Positions 1-8,782 of a DNA stretch of 36,210 bases are shown piece after piece (position 1 is the first letter of the stretch; every line of letters starts with the position of its first letter). This DNA comes from Clostridia bacterium. GTDB taxonomy: Bacteria; Bacillota; Clostridia; Oscillospirales; Acutalibacteraceae. Made by a program: the position numbers and the translations under genes. The stretch spans positions 1-36,210 of the forward strand of contig JAFSEP010000002.1 of assembly GCA_017435665.1 (NCBI GenBank), given 5' to 3'. Under the pieces are notes generated by a model. That model saw only the letters and a program-made list of their open reading frames with translations. It was not told where the DNA came from and made no database searches.

Positions 1-40
1 AGTCGAAGCCGTAGCCCACCTTACCTGATGAAACGATAGC

Positions 41-1743
<1,703 letters not shown>

Positions 1744-1778
1744 AATATATACCTCCAAAATTAATTGCTTTGTTTGTT

Positions 1779-1805
1779 TTAGCACTCTTGTTGTTCAAGT
1801 GCTAA
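1779..1805 (-). promoter_or_regulatory. CIRCE operator (HrcA binding site)
   Basis: The inverted repeat reads TTAGCACTC, nine bases, AAGTGCTAA, matching the CIRCE consensus TTAGCACTC-N9-GAGTGCTAA with one mismatch. It lies between the -10 box and the groES ribosome binding site, where HrcA represses groESL in Firmicutes. hrcA itself is not in the window. Confidence 0.95.
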
Positions 1806-1810
1806 TTACT

Positions 1811-1838
1811 ATTATAGACCATTTTACAAAAAAATCAA
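1811..1838 (-). promoter_or_regulatory. Sigma-A-type promoter of groES-groEL
   Basis: On the minus strand, TTGATT (1833-1838) and TATAAT (1811-1816) are separated by 16 bp, directly upstream of the CIRCE element. The placement agrees with HrcA blocking initiation or early elongation. Confidence 0.8.
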
Positions 1839-1921
1839 GAGTTTTAAACAAAAATAATAATTTAAATGAAACTTATATAATATTTTCATCTGCAAAGGTA
1901 ATGATAATTCAGGGTGAAAAT

Positions 1922-3523
1922 ATGTATAAAAGAACTGTTTGCTTGTTTACGGCTTTGTGCCTGACCTTCTCATTTGTCATATACAGAATTATATCTCTGA
2001 ACTATTCCGATTATTCCACGGCTGACGGCGGTAATGCCACACGCACACTTACCGTCGGCTCAAGCAGAGGTATTATTTATGATGTGAATATGAAAAAGCT
2101 GGTCAATGATACAGAAAAGAAAATCGCTGTTGCTCTGCCCGGTGCAGACTCGATTGCCGCAATCGAAAAAATGACTGACGAGGAAAATGCCGATAATATT
2201 ATTTCCACTCTTTCCGACGGCTTTCCGTGTATGTTTGAAACGGAGACAAGCTCAGACTGCGAGGAAATAGAGGTATTTGACGTACCCGTGAGATACAGCG
2301 ATAATCAGCCTGCCTCAAATATAATAGGCTATCTTGACAATGAGGGTAAGGGTGCCTTCGGAATAGAAAAGGCCTTTGACAGTATTCTCAGCGATGCTCA
2401 GGGTGAGCTTTCCGTAACGGTTACCGTTGATGCCAACGGTAAAATGCTGGGCGGTATCTCTCCCGTTATCAATAACAATAATTTCTCCTCGCCTGAGGGT
2501 GTTGTGCTGACTATCGATAAGGATATTCAGCTTGTTGCGGAAAAAGCAATGCAGAAAATCGGAAGCGGCGGCTGTGTTGTGCTTGACTGCTCCGACGGCA
2601 GGATTTCCGCTATGGTCAGCACCCCTGCTCTTAATCCGGATAACCTTGCCGAAAGTCTTACGGACATAAACAAGCCCTTTGTAAACAAAGCACTGAGTGC
2701 ATACAGCGTAGGCTCGGTTTTCAAGCCTATACTTACCGCCTATGCACTTGAAAACAATATGAATATTGAGGAGTTTGAGTGCAAGGGCTCAATCAGGGTA
2801 AGCGATACGGTTTTCGGTTGCATTAACAGAAATCCTCACGGAAAAATCGGTCTTGCCGAAAGCCTTCAGGTGTCCTGTAACAGCTTTTATATCAATCTGA
2901 CTAAGGATATCGATCCGGAAAGGCTCAGCTCCTTCTGTTCAAATTTCTCCTTTGGCACGGGAATTACTCTGGCTGACGGTATTTACGCCGCTGACGGTTA
3001 TCTGCCTGATGCCAAGGAGCTTGAAAACAGCGGAAGCAGAGCAAATTTTTCCTTCGGTCAGGGAAAGCTGACAGCCACTCCCCTGCAAATGGCTGCGGCA
3101 TACAACGCACTTGTCAACGGCGGGTATTACAAATATCCTTATCTTATTGCGGGGACTGTTGACGCTGAGGGCAAGCTGACACAGACAAAAAGAAAGCCCC
3201 ACAGTAAAATTCTCAGCGAAAGCACAAGCAGAAAAATGCGTCAGCTTCTTGAATCTGTTGTGACCGAGGGTAACGCTTATTACGGTGAAGCCCTGAGCTG
3301 TACCTGCGGAGGAAAAACGGGAACGGCGCAAAGCGGCAGCTATAACTATAATCACGAGGAAATCCTGCGCACCTGGTTTGTGGGCTTCTTTCCTGCAAGC
3401 GACCCCTTATACGTGGTTGCCGTGGTCAACGAAAACGGTGTCAGCGGCGGCAAGGACTGCGGCCCCGTTTTCAGCAGTATTGCCGACGGAGTAATGGAGC
3501 TTCTCATTGACAGAGCAAACTGA
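1922..3523 (+). CDS. Class B penicillin-binding protein (peptidoglycan D,D-transpeptidase)
   Basis: This is a single-pass membrane transpeptidase that cross-links peptidoglycan outside the membrane. An N-terminal hydrophobic anchor (about residues 5-25) is followed by a short dimerisation region and a penicillin-binding domain with all three motifs: SVFK at 265-268, SCN at 318-320 and KTGT at 465-468. At 533 residues it is shorter than typical PBP2/FtsI/SpoVD proteins and has no PASTA domains. The start is ATG at 1922 (MYKRTVCLF) behind an AGGGTG site. The open frame extends to 1679, but that part would run antisense through CIRCE and groES and has no membrane-protein character. The gene is divergent from groES and not in an obvious operon. 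The exact paralogue (FtsI, PBP2/MrdA or SpoVD type) cannot be fixed from sequence alone. Confidence 0.9.
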   Translation: MYKRTVCLFTALCLTFSFVIYRIISLNYSDYSTADGGNATRTLTVGSSRGIIYDVNMKKLVNDTEKKIAVALPGADSIAAIEKMTDEENADNIISTLSDGFPCMFETETSSDCEEIEVFDVPVRYSDNQPASNIIGYLDNEGKGAFGIEKAFDSILSDAQGELSVTVTVDANGKMLGGISPVINNNNFSSPEGVVLTIDKDIQLVAEKAMQKIGSGGCVVLDCSDGRISAMVSTPALNPDNLAESLTDINKPFVNKALSAYSVGSVFKPILTAYALENNMNIEEFECKGSIRVSDTVFGCINRNPHGKIGLAESLQVSCNSFYINLTKDIDPERLSSFCSNFSFGTGITLADGIYAADGYLPDAKELENSGSRANFSFGQGKLTATPLQMAAAYNALVNGGYYKYPYLIAGTVDAEGKLTQTKRKPHSKILSESTSRKMRQLLESVVTEGNAYYGEALSCTCGGKTGTAQSGSYNYNHEEILRTWFVGFFPASDPLYVVAVVNENGVSGGKDCGPVFSSIADGVMELLIDRAN

Positions 3524-3529
3524 GCTTAC

Positions 3530-3581
3530 GCAGTTTTATTCGCCATAATGCAAGTTTTATTGCTTCGCAGTTGTATTGTGC
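3530..3581. repeat. Three imperfect copies of a GCA-TTTTATT-GC short repeat
   Basis: Three related units follow the penicillin-binding protein gene: GCAGTTTTATTCGC (3530-3543), GCAAGTTTTATTGC (3550-3563) and GCAGTTGTATTGTGC (3567-3581). No open frame or known element explains them. They sit just before the shared terminator. Confidence 0.5.
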
Positions 3582-3596
3582 TATGCACAAACAAAA

Positions 3597-3638
3597 AGAG
3601 GTAACACGGTTCAAATATCCGTATTACCTCTCATTTTT
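3597..3638. terminator. Bidirectional terminator between convergent genes
   Basis: A 13-bp stem (3597-3609 with 3619-3631, one mismatch) encloses a 9-base loop. It is followed by CATTTTT on the plus strand and by CTTTTTGTTTG on the minus strand. It separates the penicillin-binding protein gene from the facing metallophosphoesterase. Confidence 0.8.
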
Positions 3639-3655
3639 CAGCAAACGCCTGACTT

Positions 3656-4873
3656 TTATACAAGACCTCCGATTAACTCCATTACTTTGGGAGCAACCTC
3701 ATAAGCGATATAGCGTGTTACCTTGATGAAAAGCTGACCTAACCATCTTGCAAAAACAGATGCTCTTGCCTCGTCAGCGGTGATTTCACCGTAGCTGAGA
3801 ATTTCCGAGCCCTCCCTGAGTGCCATAGCACCCACAAGGATGATTTCGGTTTTATAGTTATGAACGTCGTTTTCGTTAATTGTGATAAGACGTGTGCCCC
3901 AGCTTGAGGTGTCGGCGTAGGAATTGAAGGTGCAGGAGGGCGTGTTTATCATCTCAATGCCGTCCTTTTCGATAACGTAATCATTTACGTGGTCGTGGCC
4001 GAAGAGCACCGCCTCAACGTCACCTGCTTCTGCCATAGCGTCAAACTGACCGTAATTATAATAGCCTGAACCGGGATGCTCGAGCATAAGACCTTCCTTG
4101 ATTTTCCAGAACTCGGGAAGATAAGTATATGTTATGCCGTCCTTATCCTGACCGAGCAAGCCGAGAGGTATGGGGCTTTCAACGAAAAGAACCTCGTTTG
4201 CTTCCTGAGGTGCAATGTGCTGGAAAGCCATTGCGGGAACAGGCTCACCGCCGTTCTGCTCCCTGAGGGAAGCAGAAACACCCTTGTACCAGTCTATCTG
4301 GTCGGGATTTACACAGTCATAGCCCAGCTCCTCACCCTTTTCGTCATAGACGTACATATTTGAGTCGAACATATAGATGTTATAGGCAATCCTTGTTCTG
4401 TCTGAGCTGAGAACGGTAAGATTGTGAGTTCCAACACCCGTGAGAGACTCATCGGCATCGTATGCGAGACAGTATTCGCCGCCGTAAAGCTTATAAAAGA
4501 CAAACTGCTCCTCACGGCTCATATTATTTTCAGCATCGTGGTTGCCGAAAACAAGAGTGAAATATGTTTGTGCTTCAACAAAGATTTCACAGATTTCCTT
4601 AATGGCAAGCTCCTTATCCTCCTCGGAAGCAATTGTATTGTCACCGCCGAGCACAACAAGATCGGGCTTATATACGTTCAAGGTTTCTCTTAAATACTGA
4701 GCACAGCTCTTGCTTACGGGATAACCGTCCTGAATGTCGCAGACGTGAAGAATTGTGAATTCACCGTTTTCATCAAAAGCAAGCTGATGTGTCTGTCCGG
4801 CAGCAAAGGCCGTCTGCACAAGGCTGAGCATAAGAACAAGAGAAAGAACAATAACCGCAATTTTCTTTTTCAT
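3656..4873 (-). CDS. Secreted calcineurin-like metallophosphoesterase
   Basis: This is a predicted exported metal-dependent phosphoesterase of 405 residues. A signal peptide (MKKKIAVIVLSLVLMLSLVQTAFA) leads into the metallophosphoesterase motifs in order: HVCDIQD (about 43-49, the D-x-H-type motif with Gln in place of His), VVLGGDN (GD motif), VFGNHDAEN (GNHD) and LFGHDHVND (GHxH-like). The start is ATG at 4873 with AAGGGG nine bases upstream; an in-frame start at 4903 would add ten residues ahead of the signal peptide and lies in the upstream terminator. The gene follows cdaR on the same strand but a terminator lies between them, so it is probably a separate unit. The substrate is unknown. 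It resembles the purple-acid-phosphatase/Icc side of the superfamily. Confidence 0.87.
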   Translation of the reverse strand: MKKKIAVIVLSLVLMLSLVQTAFAAGQTHQLAFDENGEFTILHVCDIQDGYPVSKSCAQYLRETLNVYKPDLVVLGGDNTIASEEDKELAIKEICEIFVEAQTYFTLVFGNHDAENNMSREEQFVFYKLYGGEYCLAYDADESLTGVGTHNLTVLSSDRTRIAYNIYMFDSNMYVYDEKGEELGYDCVNPDQIDWYKGVSASLREQNGGEPVPAMAFQHIAPQEANEVLFVESPIPLGLLGQDKDGITYTYLPEFWKIKEGLMLEHPGSGYYNYGQFDAMAEAGDVEAVLFGHDHVNDYVIEKDGIEMINTPSCTFNSYADTSSWGTRLITINENDVHNYKTEIILVGAMALREGSEILSYGEITADEARASVFARWLGQLFIKVTRYIAYEVAPKVMELIGGLV

Positions 4874-4887
4874 TTTCAAAATCCCCT

Positions 4888-4927
4888 TAAAATAATACTG
4901 CAACAGTATTTTAACATCTGTTGCAGT
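4888..4927 (-). terminator. Terminator after cdaA-cdaR
   Basis: A perfect 10-bp stem, ACTGCAACAG (4897-4906) with CTGTTGCAGT (4918-4927), is followed on the minus strand by ATTATTTTAA. It lies a few bases after the cdaR stop. Confidence 0.8.
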
Positions 4928-4935
4928 ACATTTTG

Positions 4936-6198
4936 TTAATTTCTTGTTACGTTTACTTTAACTGTATATTTTCCGTATACCCAGCAGGTATCGTTATTCT
5001 GAATATAAATATCGGCGGTATATTCCTTTGTTCCCACCTGAAGGGAGGTAAGGTCAACCTTTGCAAAAAGCTGAGTTTCTTCATCAAGAGCTGCAATATC
5101 CGCTGCAGGACCGACGATTCTGACATTCTTTATGCTCTTGCTGACAAGAGTTGCCGTATATTCATCCCCCGTATTCAGCAATGTGATGTTTTCACCCGGC
5201 ACCTTCAGCTTCTTCATATCCATAGGATAGCAGTTGACAGCCACCTGAACCTGAGTCACGTCATCAAGGATTTTAACCTCATCAATATCGCTCAGAGAGA
5301 AGGTAAACTTGTTGTTTTCGTTTTTCAGAGTATTAAAATCAACAGTTCCGATAATAAGGCTGTCCATTCCGTCAAGCACGCTGCGGGCAGCGGAAACCTT
5401 TACCTTTTCGGGATAAATATTCACCTCAGGCATATTCTCGGCGTAATGCTCGGGCATGTTGACGTATCTTACGCTGATTGCCTTTTCCTCAATCTTTGCA
5501 ACGGGAACCGTTACGGTAAAATTATCCATATCATCAAGGATTTCAATATATCTTGCGTTCTTTCCGCTTGCGGTAACCGCTGAAATTTCAGCCTTATATG
5601 CAGTTGTTTCCGTTATTTTATCCCCTATCTCAACCTCGGCTATAACCTTTTCGATTTTATTGACCTCACTTGCAGGGCCCGAAACGTTAACCGTGCTGTA
5701 TGAGGCGATTGCAGGCTCGTGAACGTAGCCCTCAGGTACGATATCGTCGGTGCTGAGCTTAACCTGAAGGGGCACCTTTGATGTTTTCAGGGTATCAAAA
5801 TAAACTGTAACATTCTTTTGTGAGAGACCTGTTACAACAACGTCGGGATTATTGTTTACCGAAGCGTTTATGTTAAGGGTCTGACTTCCTGCCGAATCAA
5901 CATAGTTGCTCTTTACAACAACAGTAAGGTCCTCCTCGGAAAACGCACCGGGTGAAATAAGATACTTTCTTCCCTTAACGGTAACGTCAACCCTTGTGTC
6001 GTCAAAGCCGAAAGCCTGATAATCGGAGTCCTCGTTCTGCTCAAGAACAACCTTGACATCCTCTATAACCCTGGTTTCTTCAGGGCTGACGGTCATCGTG
6101 ACTGCCCCCCAGATGACGATTGAAACAATAATTGAAAAAACAAGAACAAACTTGTTATTCATAAAAATGCCGTGAAGCGTTATTTTTTTATCTGTCAT
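4936..6198 (-). CDS. cdaR: CdaR-type YbbR-domain regulator of the diadenylate cyclase
   Basis: CdaR is a membrane-anchored extracytoplasmic partner that modulates CdaA. After a short cytoplasmic start there is one transmembrane helix (about residues 13-35, MNNKFVLVFSIIVSIVIWG), then a series of YbbR repeats, each with a V-x-V-x-G strand pattern (for example VDVTVKGRKYLI, STVNVSGPASEV and KNVRIVGPAADI). The length of 420 residues is normal. The start overlaps the end of cdaA by 11 bases, indicating translational coupling. In most Firmicutes glmM follows; here the next gene on this strand is a metallophosphoesterase behind a terminator, so glmM is not at this locus. Confidence 0.9.
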   Translation of the reverse strand: MTDKKITLHGIFMNNKFVLVFSIIVSIVIWGAVTMTVSPEETRVIEDVKVVLEQNEDSDYQAFGFDDTRVDVTVKGRKYLISPGAFSEEDLTVVVKSNYVDSAGSQTLNINASVNNNPDVVVTGLSQKNVTVYFDTLKTSKVPLQVKLSTDDIVPEGYVHEPAIASYSTVNVSGPASEVNKIEKVIAEVEIGDKITETTAYKAEISAVTASGKNARYIEILDDMDNFTVTVPVAKIEEKAISVRYVNMPEHYAENMPEVNIYPEKVKVSAARSVLDGMDSLIIGTVDFNTLKNENNKFTFSLSDIDEVKILDDVTQVQVAVNCYPMDMKKLKVPGENITLLNTGDEYTATLVSKSIKNVRIVGPAADIAALDEETQLFAKVDLTSLQVGTKEYTADIYIQNNDTCWVYGKYTVKVNVTRN

Positions 6199-7036
6199 TC
6201 TTCTTACCTCCGAAATACTTTTTAATCAGAGGTGCATCGTTCTGCTCCTTGACGAAATAATTGGTAAGAAGCTCACGAAGCTCACCGGGAGATATGTTTC
6301 TCTTGAGCATTCCGTGACTTGCAAGAGAGATTGCACCGGTTTCCTCACTGACAACAACCACAACGGCATCGCCCTGCTCGCTCATACCCACGGCGGCACG
6401 GTGTCTTGTGCCCAGCTCGCTTGAAAGTGAGCTTTGTGTAAGAGGAAGAATACAGCCGGCAGATACGATACGGTTATCGCTTATGACTATGGCACCGTCG
6501 TGAAGCGGAGCCTTGGGATAGAAAATATTACCAATCATTTCCTCACTGACAACAGCATCAATTCTGCTGCCCGTGTTTATTATCTCACCGAGAATGGAGT
6601 CTCTTTCAAGAACAATGAGAGCACCCACCTTTTTATCGCTGAGCTCTGAGCAGGCACGGCATACGGTGGTGATGGTCTGTGACATTTTCTCTGATTTTCT
6701 GACATCCTTGTTAATGCTGAGCTTTCTTCTTCCCACGCTTTCAAGAATGTGTCTGATTTCGGGATGGAACAAAACAAGAACCACAAGAACCACATCGTCA
6801 AATATACGGCTCATAAAATAGGTGCTTGCCTGCATATTCAACGCACTTATGACAAGATAAATCAAAAGAAGCAGCACTATACCCTTGACAAGCTGAAAAG
6901 AACGTGTCTGTCTGAGAAACTTTATTGCATTGTAAACAATAAAGGCAACAAGGCAGATGTCAAGGAAATCAAAAACAGTAAAGGCCGAAATCAGGCTGAC
7001 GATATTCTCGAATACGCCTGAGAAAAATTCCTGCAT
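6188..7036 (-). CDS. cdaA: Diadenylate cyclase CdaA
   Basis: This membrane enzyme condenses two ATP into cyclic di-AMP, the second messenger for potassium, osmotic and cell-wall homeostasis. Three hydrophobic helices (about 23-36, 52-68 and 82-90) precede the DAC domain. Its catalytic DGA (residues 180-182, in LHDGAIVI) and RHR (211-213, in GTRHRAAVG) motifs are both intact. The length of 282 residues is typical. The start is ATG at 7036 behind GGGGAGGG. It lies 51 bp after the cysteine desulfurase with no obvious hairpin between, so it may be co-transcribed with the DUF3343/desulfurase pair. Confidence 0.96.
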   Translation of the reverse strand: MQEFFSGVFENIVSLISAFTVFDFLDICLVAFIVYNAIKFLRQTRSFQLVKGIVLLLLIYLVISALNMQASTYFMSRIFDDVVLVVLVLFHPEIRHILESVGRRKLSINKDVRKSEKMSQTITTVCRACSELSDKKVGALIVLERDSILGEIINTGSRIDAVVSEEMIGNIFYPKAPLHDGAIVISDNRIVSAGCILPLTQSSLSSELGTRHRAAVGMSEQGDAVVVVVSEETGAISLASHGMLKRNISPGELRELLTNYFVKEQNDAPLIKKYFGGKKNDR

Positions 7037-7087
7037 CTTTGTATTCCCTCCCCTGAATAGTTATATATAATTATAATAACATATATT

Positions 7088-8224
7088 TCAGGCTTTTTCA
7101 ATTTTATTGATACAATTTATAAATTTTTTTACATCATTTTTCGTATTGAACACACCCAAGCTGACACGGACTGCTCCCTGCTCAGAGGTTTTTCGGTATT
7201 TATGGGCCTGAAAAGCACAATGATAGCCTGCTCTTACGCAGATTCCGTGTCTGTCAAGCCTTTCGGCGACCTCCTCGCTGTGAAGGCCTTTGCAGTTAAA
7301 GGCAATAAGAGGAACCGTGCGCAGGCTGTCTGCAGAGGAAAGAAGGCTCACGCCCTTAATATTCCGGAGGTAAGAATAAAGCTCACGGCAAAGCTGTGCT
7401 TCATAATTGTGGATTTGCTTTATTTCTCTGCCCTCAACAAAATCAATTCCTGCTCCTATGCTCATAATCCCCGGAAGGTTCAGAGTACCCGATTCAAGTC
7501 TGTCAGGATAGATATCGGGCTGATCGGGATTCAATGACTCGCTACCCGTTCCTCCGAAAATCAGCGGTCTCATACTGCATCTCTCGGATAATATAAGCAA
7601 GCCTGTACCCATTGCACCGTAAAGTCCCTTATGACCGGGAATGCACAGGGCGTCAATATTCATTTTCTTGATATCAATCGGAAGAACCCCTGCACTCTGA
7701 GCGCCGTCAACTATGAATTTCAGCCCGTAGCCCTTGGCAAGCATACCGATTTTTTCAACGGGCAGTACCGAGCCGAAAACATTTGAGGCGTGAGTGCAGA
7801 CAATCACCGACGTATTTTTTCTGATTTTTTCCTCAAAGGAGGCTAATGTTCTCTCATCATCACCCTCATATACCTGAGCCGTATCGTAGGTTATAACCCC
7901 GTCCTTCTGCAGTCTGTGAAGCACCCTCATAACGCTGTTATGCTCAAGGGATGAGGTAATCACGTGGTCGCCCTGACGGACAAGACCGTTTATGGCTGTG
8001 TTGAGGCTCTGGGTACAGTTCTGAGTAAAAATTACTCTGTCCGGACTTGCGCCGAAGAATTCAGCCGCCTTTTTCCTGACGGCAAAAACCTCCTCAGATG
8101 CTCTGCGGGACATAAGGTGACCGCTTCTGCCCGGATTTGCACTCAGCCGCATACCCCTGAGAACTGCCTGCGTTACGCACTCAGGCTTAGGAAAGGTTGT
8201 GGCGGCATTATCCAGATAAACCAT
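7088..8224 (-). CDS. Cysteine desulfurase family protein (class V aminotransferase fold)
   Basis: This is a PLP enzyme expected to release sulfur (or selenium) from cysteine (or selenocysteine) as an enzyme-bound persulfide. It starts MVYLDNAATTFPKP, has His95 in SSLEHNS, the PLP-binding Lys199 in PGHKGLYG and a candidate active-site Cys336 in AGYHCA. At 378 residues it fits the compact EGG-type desulfurase subgroup found in Clostridia rather than classical IscS. The start codon overlaps the stop of the upstream DUF3343 gene by one base. No iscU or sufU scaffold gene is adjacent, so Fe-S assembly is not the obvious role; sulfur or selenium transfer to its neighbour is a reasonable inference. 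Confidence 0.9.
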   Translation of the reverse strand: MVYLDNAATTFPKPECVTQAVLRGMRLSANPGRSGHLMSRRASEEVFAVRKKAAEFFGASPDRVIFTQNCTQSLNTAINGLVRQGDHVITSSLEHNSVMRVLHRLQKDGVITYDTAQVYEGDDERTLASFEEKIRKNTSVIVCTHASNVFGSVLPVEKIGMLAKGYGLKFIVDGAQSAGVLPIDIKKMNIDALCIPGHKGLYGAMGTGLLILSERCSMRPLIFGGTGSESLNPDQPDIYPDRLESGTLNLPGIMSIGAGIDFVEGREIKQIHNYEAQLCRELYSYLRNIKGVSLLSSADSLRTVPLIAFNCKGLHSEEVAERLDRHGICVRAGYHCAFQAHKYRKTSEQGAVRVSLGVFNTKNDVKKFINCINKIEKA

Positions 8225-8454
8225 CAGCCCTCCCCCTTTTCATAGCCCATATTCTTTATCCTGTTAAGGCTGACCACGGAATAAGCCTTCTCAATAACGG
8301 CTCTGTCAACGTAGAGAGCATAGTTACAGCCTTGCTTTCTTGCAGGATTTGTGTTTCTCCCCATAACGCTGCGTATACCCTGCCGTAAAAGTGCTTCCCG
8401 AGCCAGCTGAGCGTGAGTTACGGAGGAGAATTTTATATATGCTTTTGTATACAT
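8224..8454 (-). CDS. DUF3343-type small protein, putative Se/S carrier
   Basis: This is a 76-residue soluble protein of the DUF3343 type, a family associated with desulfurases and selenium metabolism. The only cysteine, Cys43 in RKQGCNYALYV, lies in the conserved core and could accept a persulfide or selenide; this is an inference. The start is taken as ATG at 8454, which has AGGGG at proper spacing; an in-frame GTG at 8463 is the alternative and would bury that site in the coding region. The gene overlaps the desulfurase by one base, so the two are almost certainly made together. Confidence 0.8.
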   Translation of the reverse strand: MYTKAYIKFSSVTHAQLAREALLRQGIRSVMGRNTNPARKQGCNYALYVDRAVIEKAYSVVSLNRIKNMGYEKGEG

Positions 8455-8514
8455 TGTAAACACCCCTGAATTTTATTTAATCAATATATTCTATGCAGGG
8501 GAATTAAAGGGAGA

Positions 8515-8547
8515 AACAAAAAATATCGGGCATCCTGAGATACCCGA
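8515..8547 (-). terminator. Terminator of the adenylation/condensation/carrier operon
   Basis: The stem 8526-8534 with 8539-8547 (nine pairs, one wobble on the minus strand) has a four-base loop and is followed on the minus strand by TATTTTTTGTTT. It ends the transcript shortly after the carrier-protein gene. Confidence 0.8.
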
Positions 8548-8560
8548 CATCAACAATATT

Positions 8561-8782
8561 TTATTTTGAAGCTATGTGTTCAGCCATTTCGCCGACGGTT
8601 TTATATCTGATAAAATCGGCAGCCTCAAGCTCGACGCCCGTTTCATTCTTGATTTCAGTCATAAGACAGACCGTGTCAAAGGAACTCAGGCCGAGATCAG
8701 ACTTAAAATTGTCTTCACTCTTGATTTCGTCAACTTCCACGTAGTTTTCAAGGATTTCAATAAGCTTTTCGATTGTAAACAT
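8561..8782 (-). CDS. Stand-alone acyl/peptidyl carrier protein
   Basis: This is a 73-residue acidic carrier protein. It has the four-helix pattern and the phosphopantetheine attachment motif DLGLSSFDTV; Ser34 aligns with the Ser of the classical D-S-L. The C-terminal helix is TVGEMAEHIASK. It is the third gene of an operon with a condensation-domain protein and an adenylating enzyme, so it most likely carries the acyl or aminoacyl group those enzymes make and use rather than serving general fatty acid synthesis. Its start overlaps the 3' end of the condensation gene by 97 bases. No phosphopantetheinyl transferase gene is nearby. Confidence 0.88.
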   Translation of the reverse strand: MFTIEKLIEILENYVEVDEIKSEDNFKSDLGLSSFDTVCLMTEIKNETGVELEAADFIRYKTVGEMAEHIASK

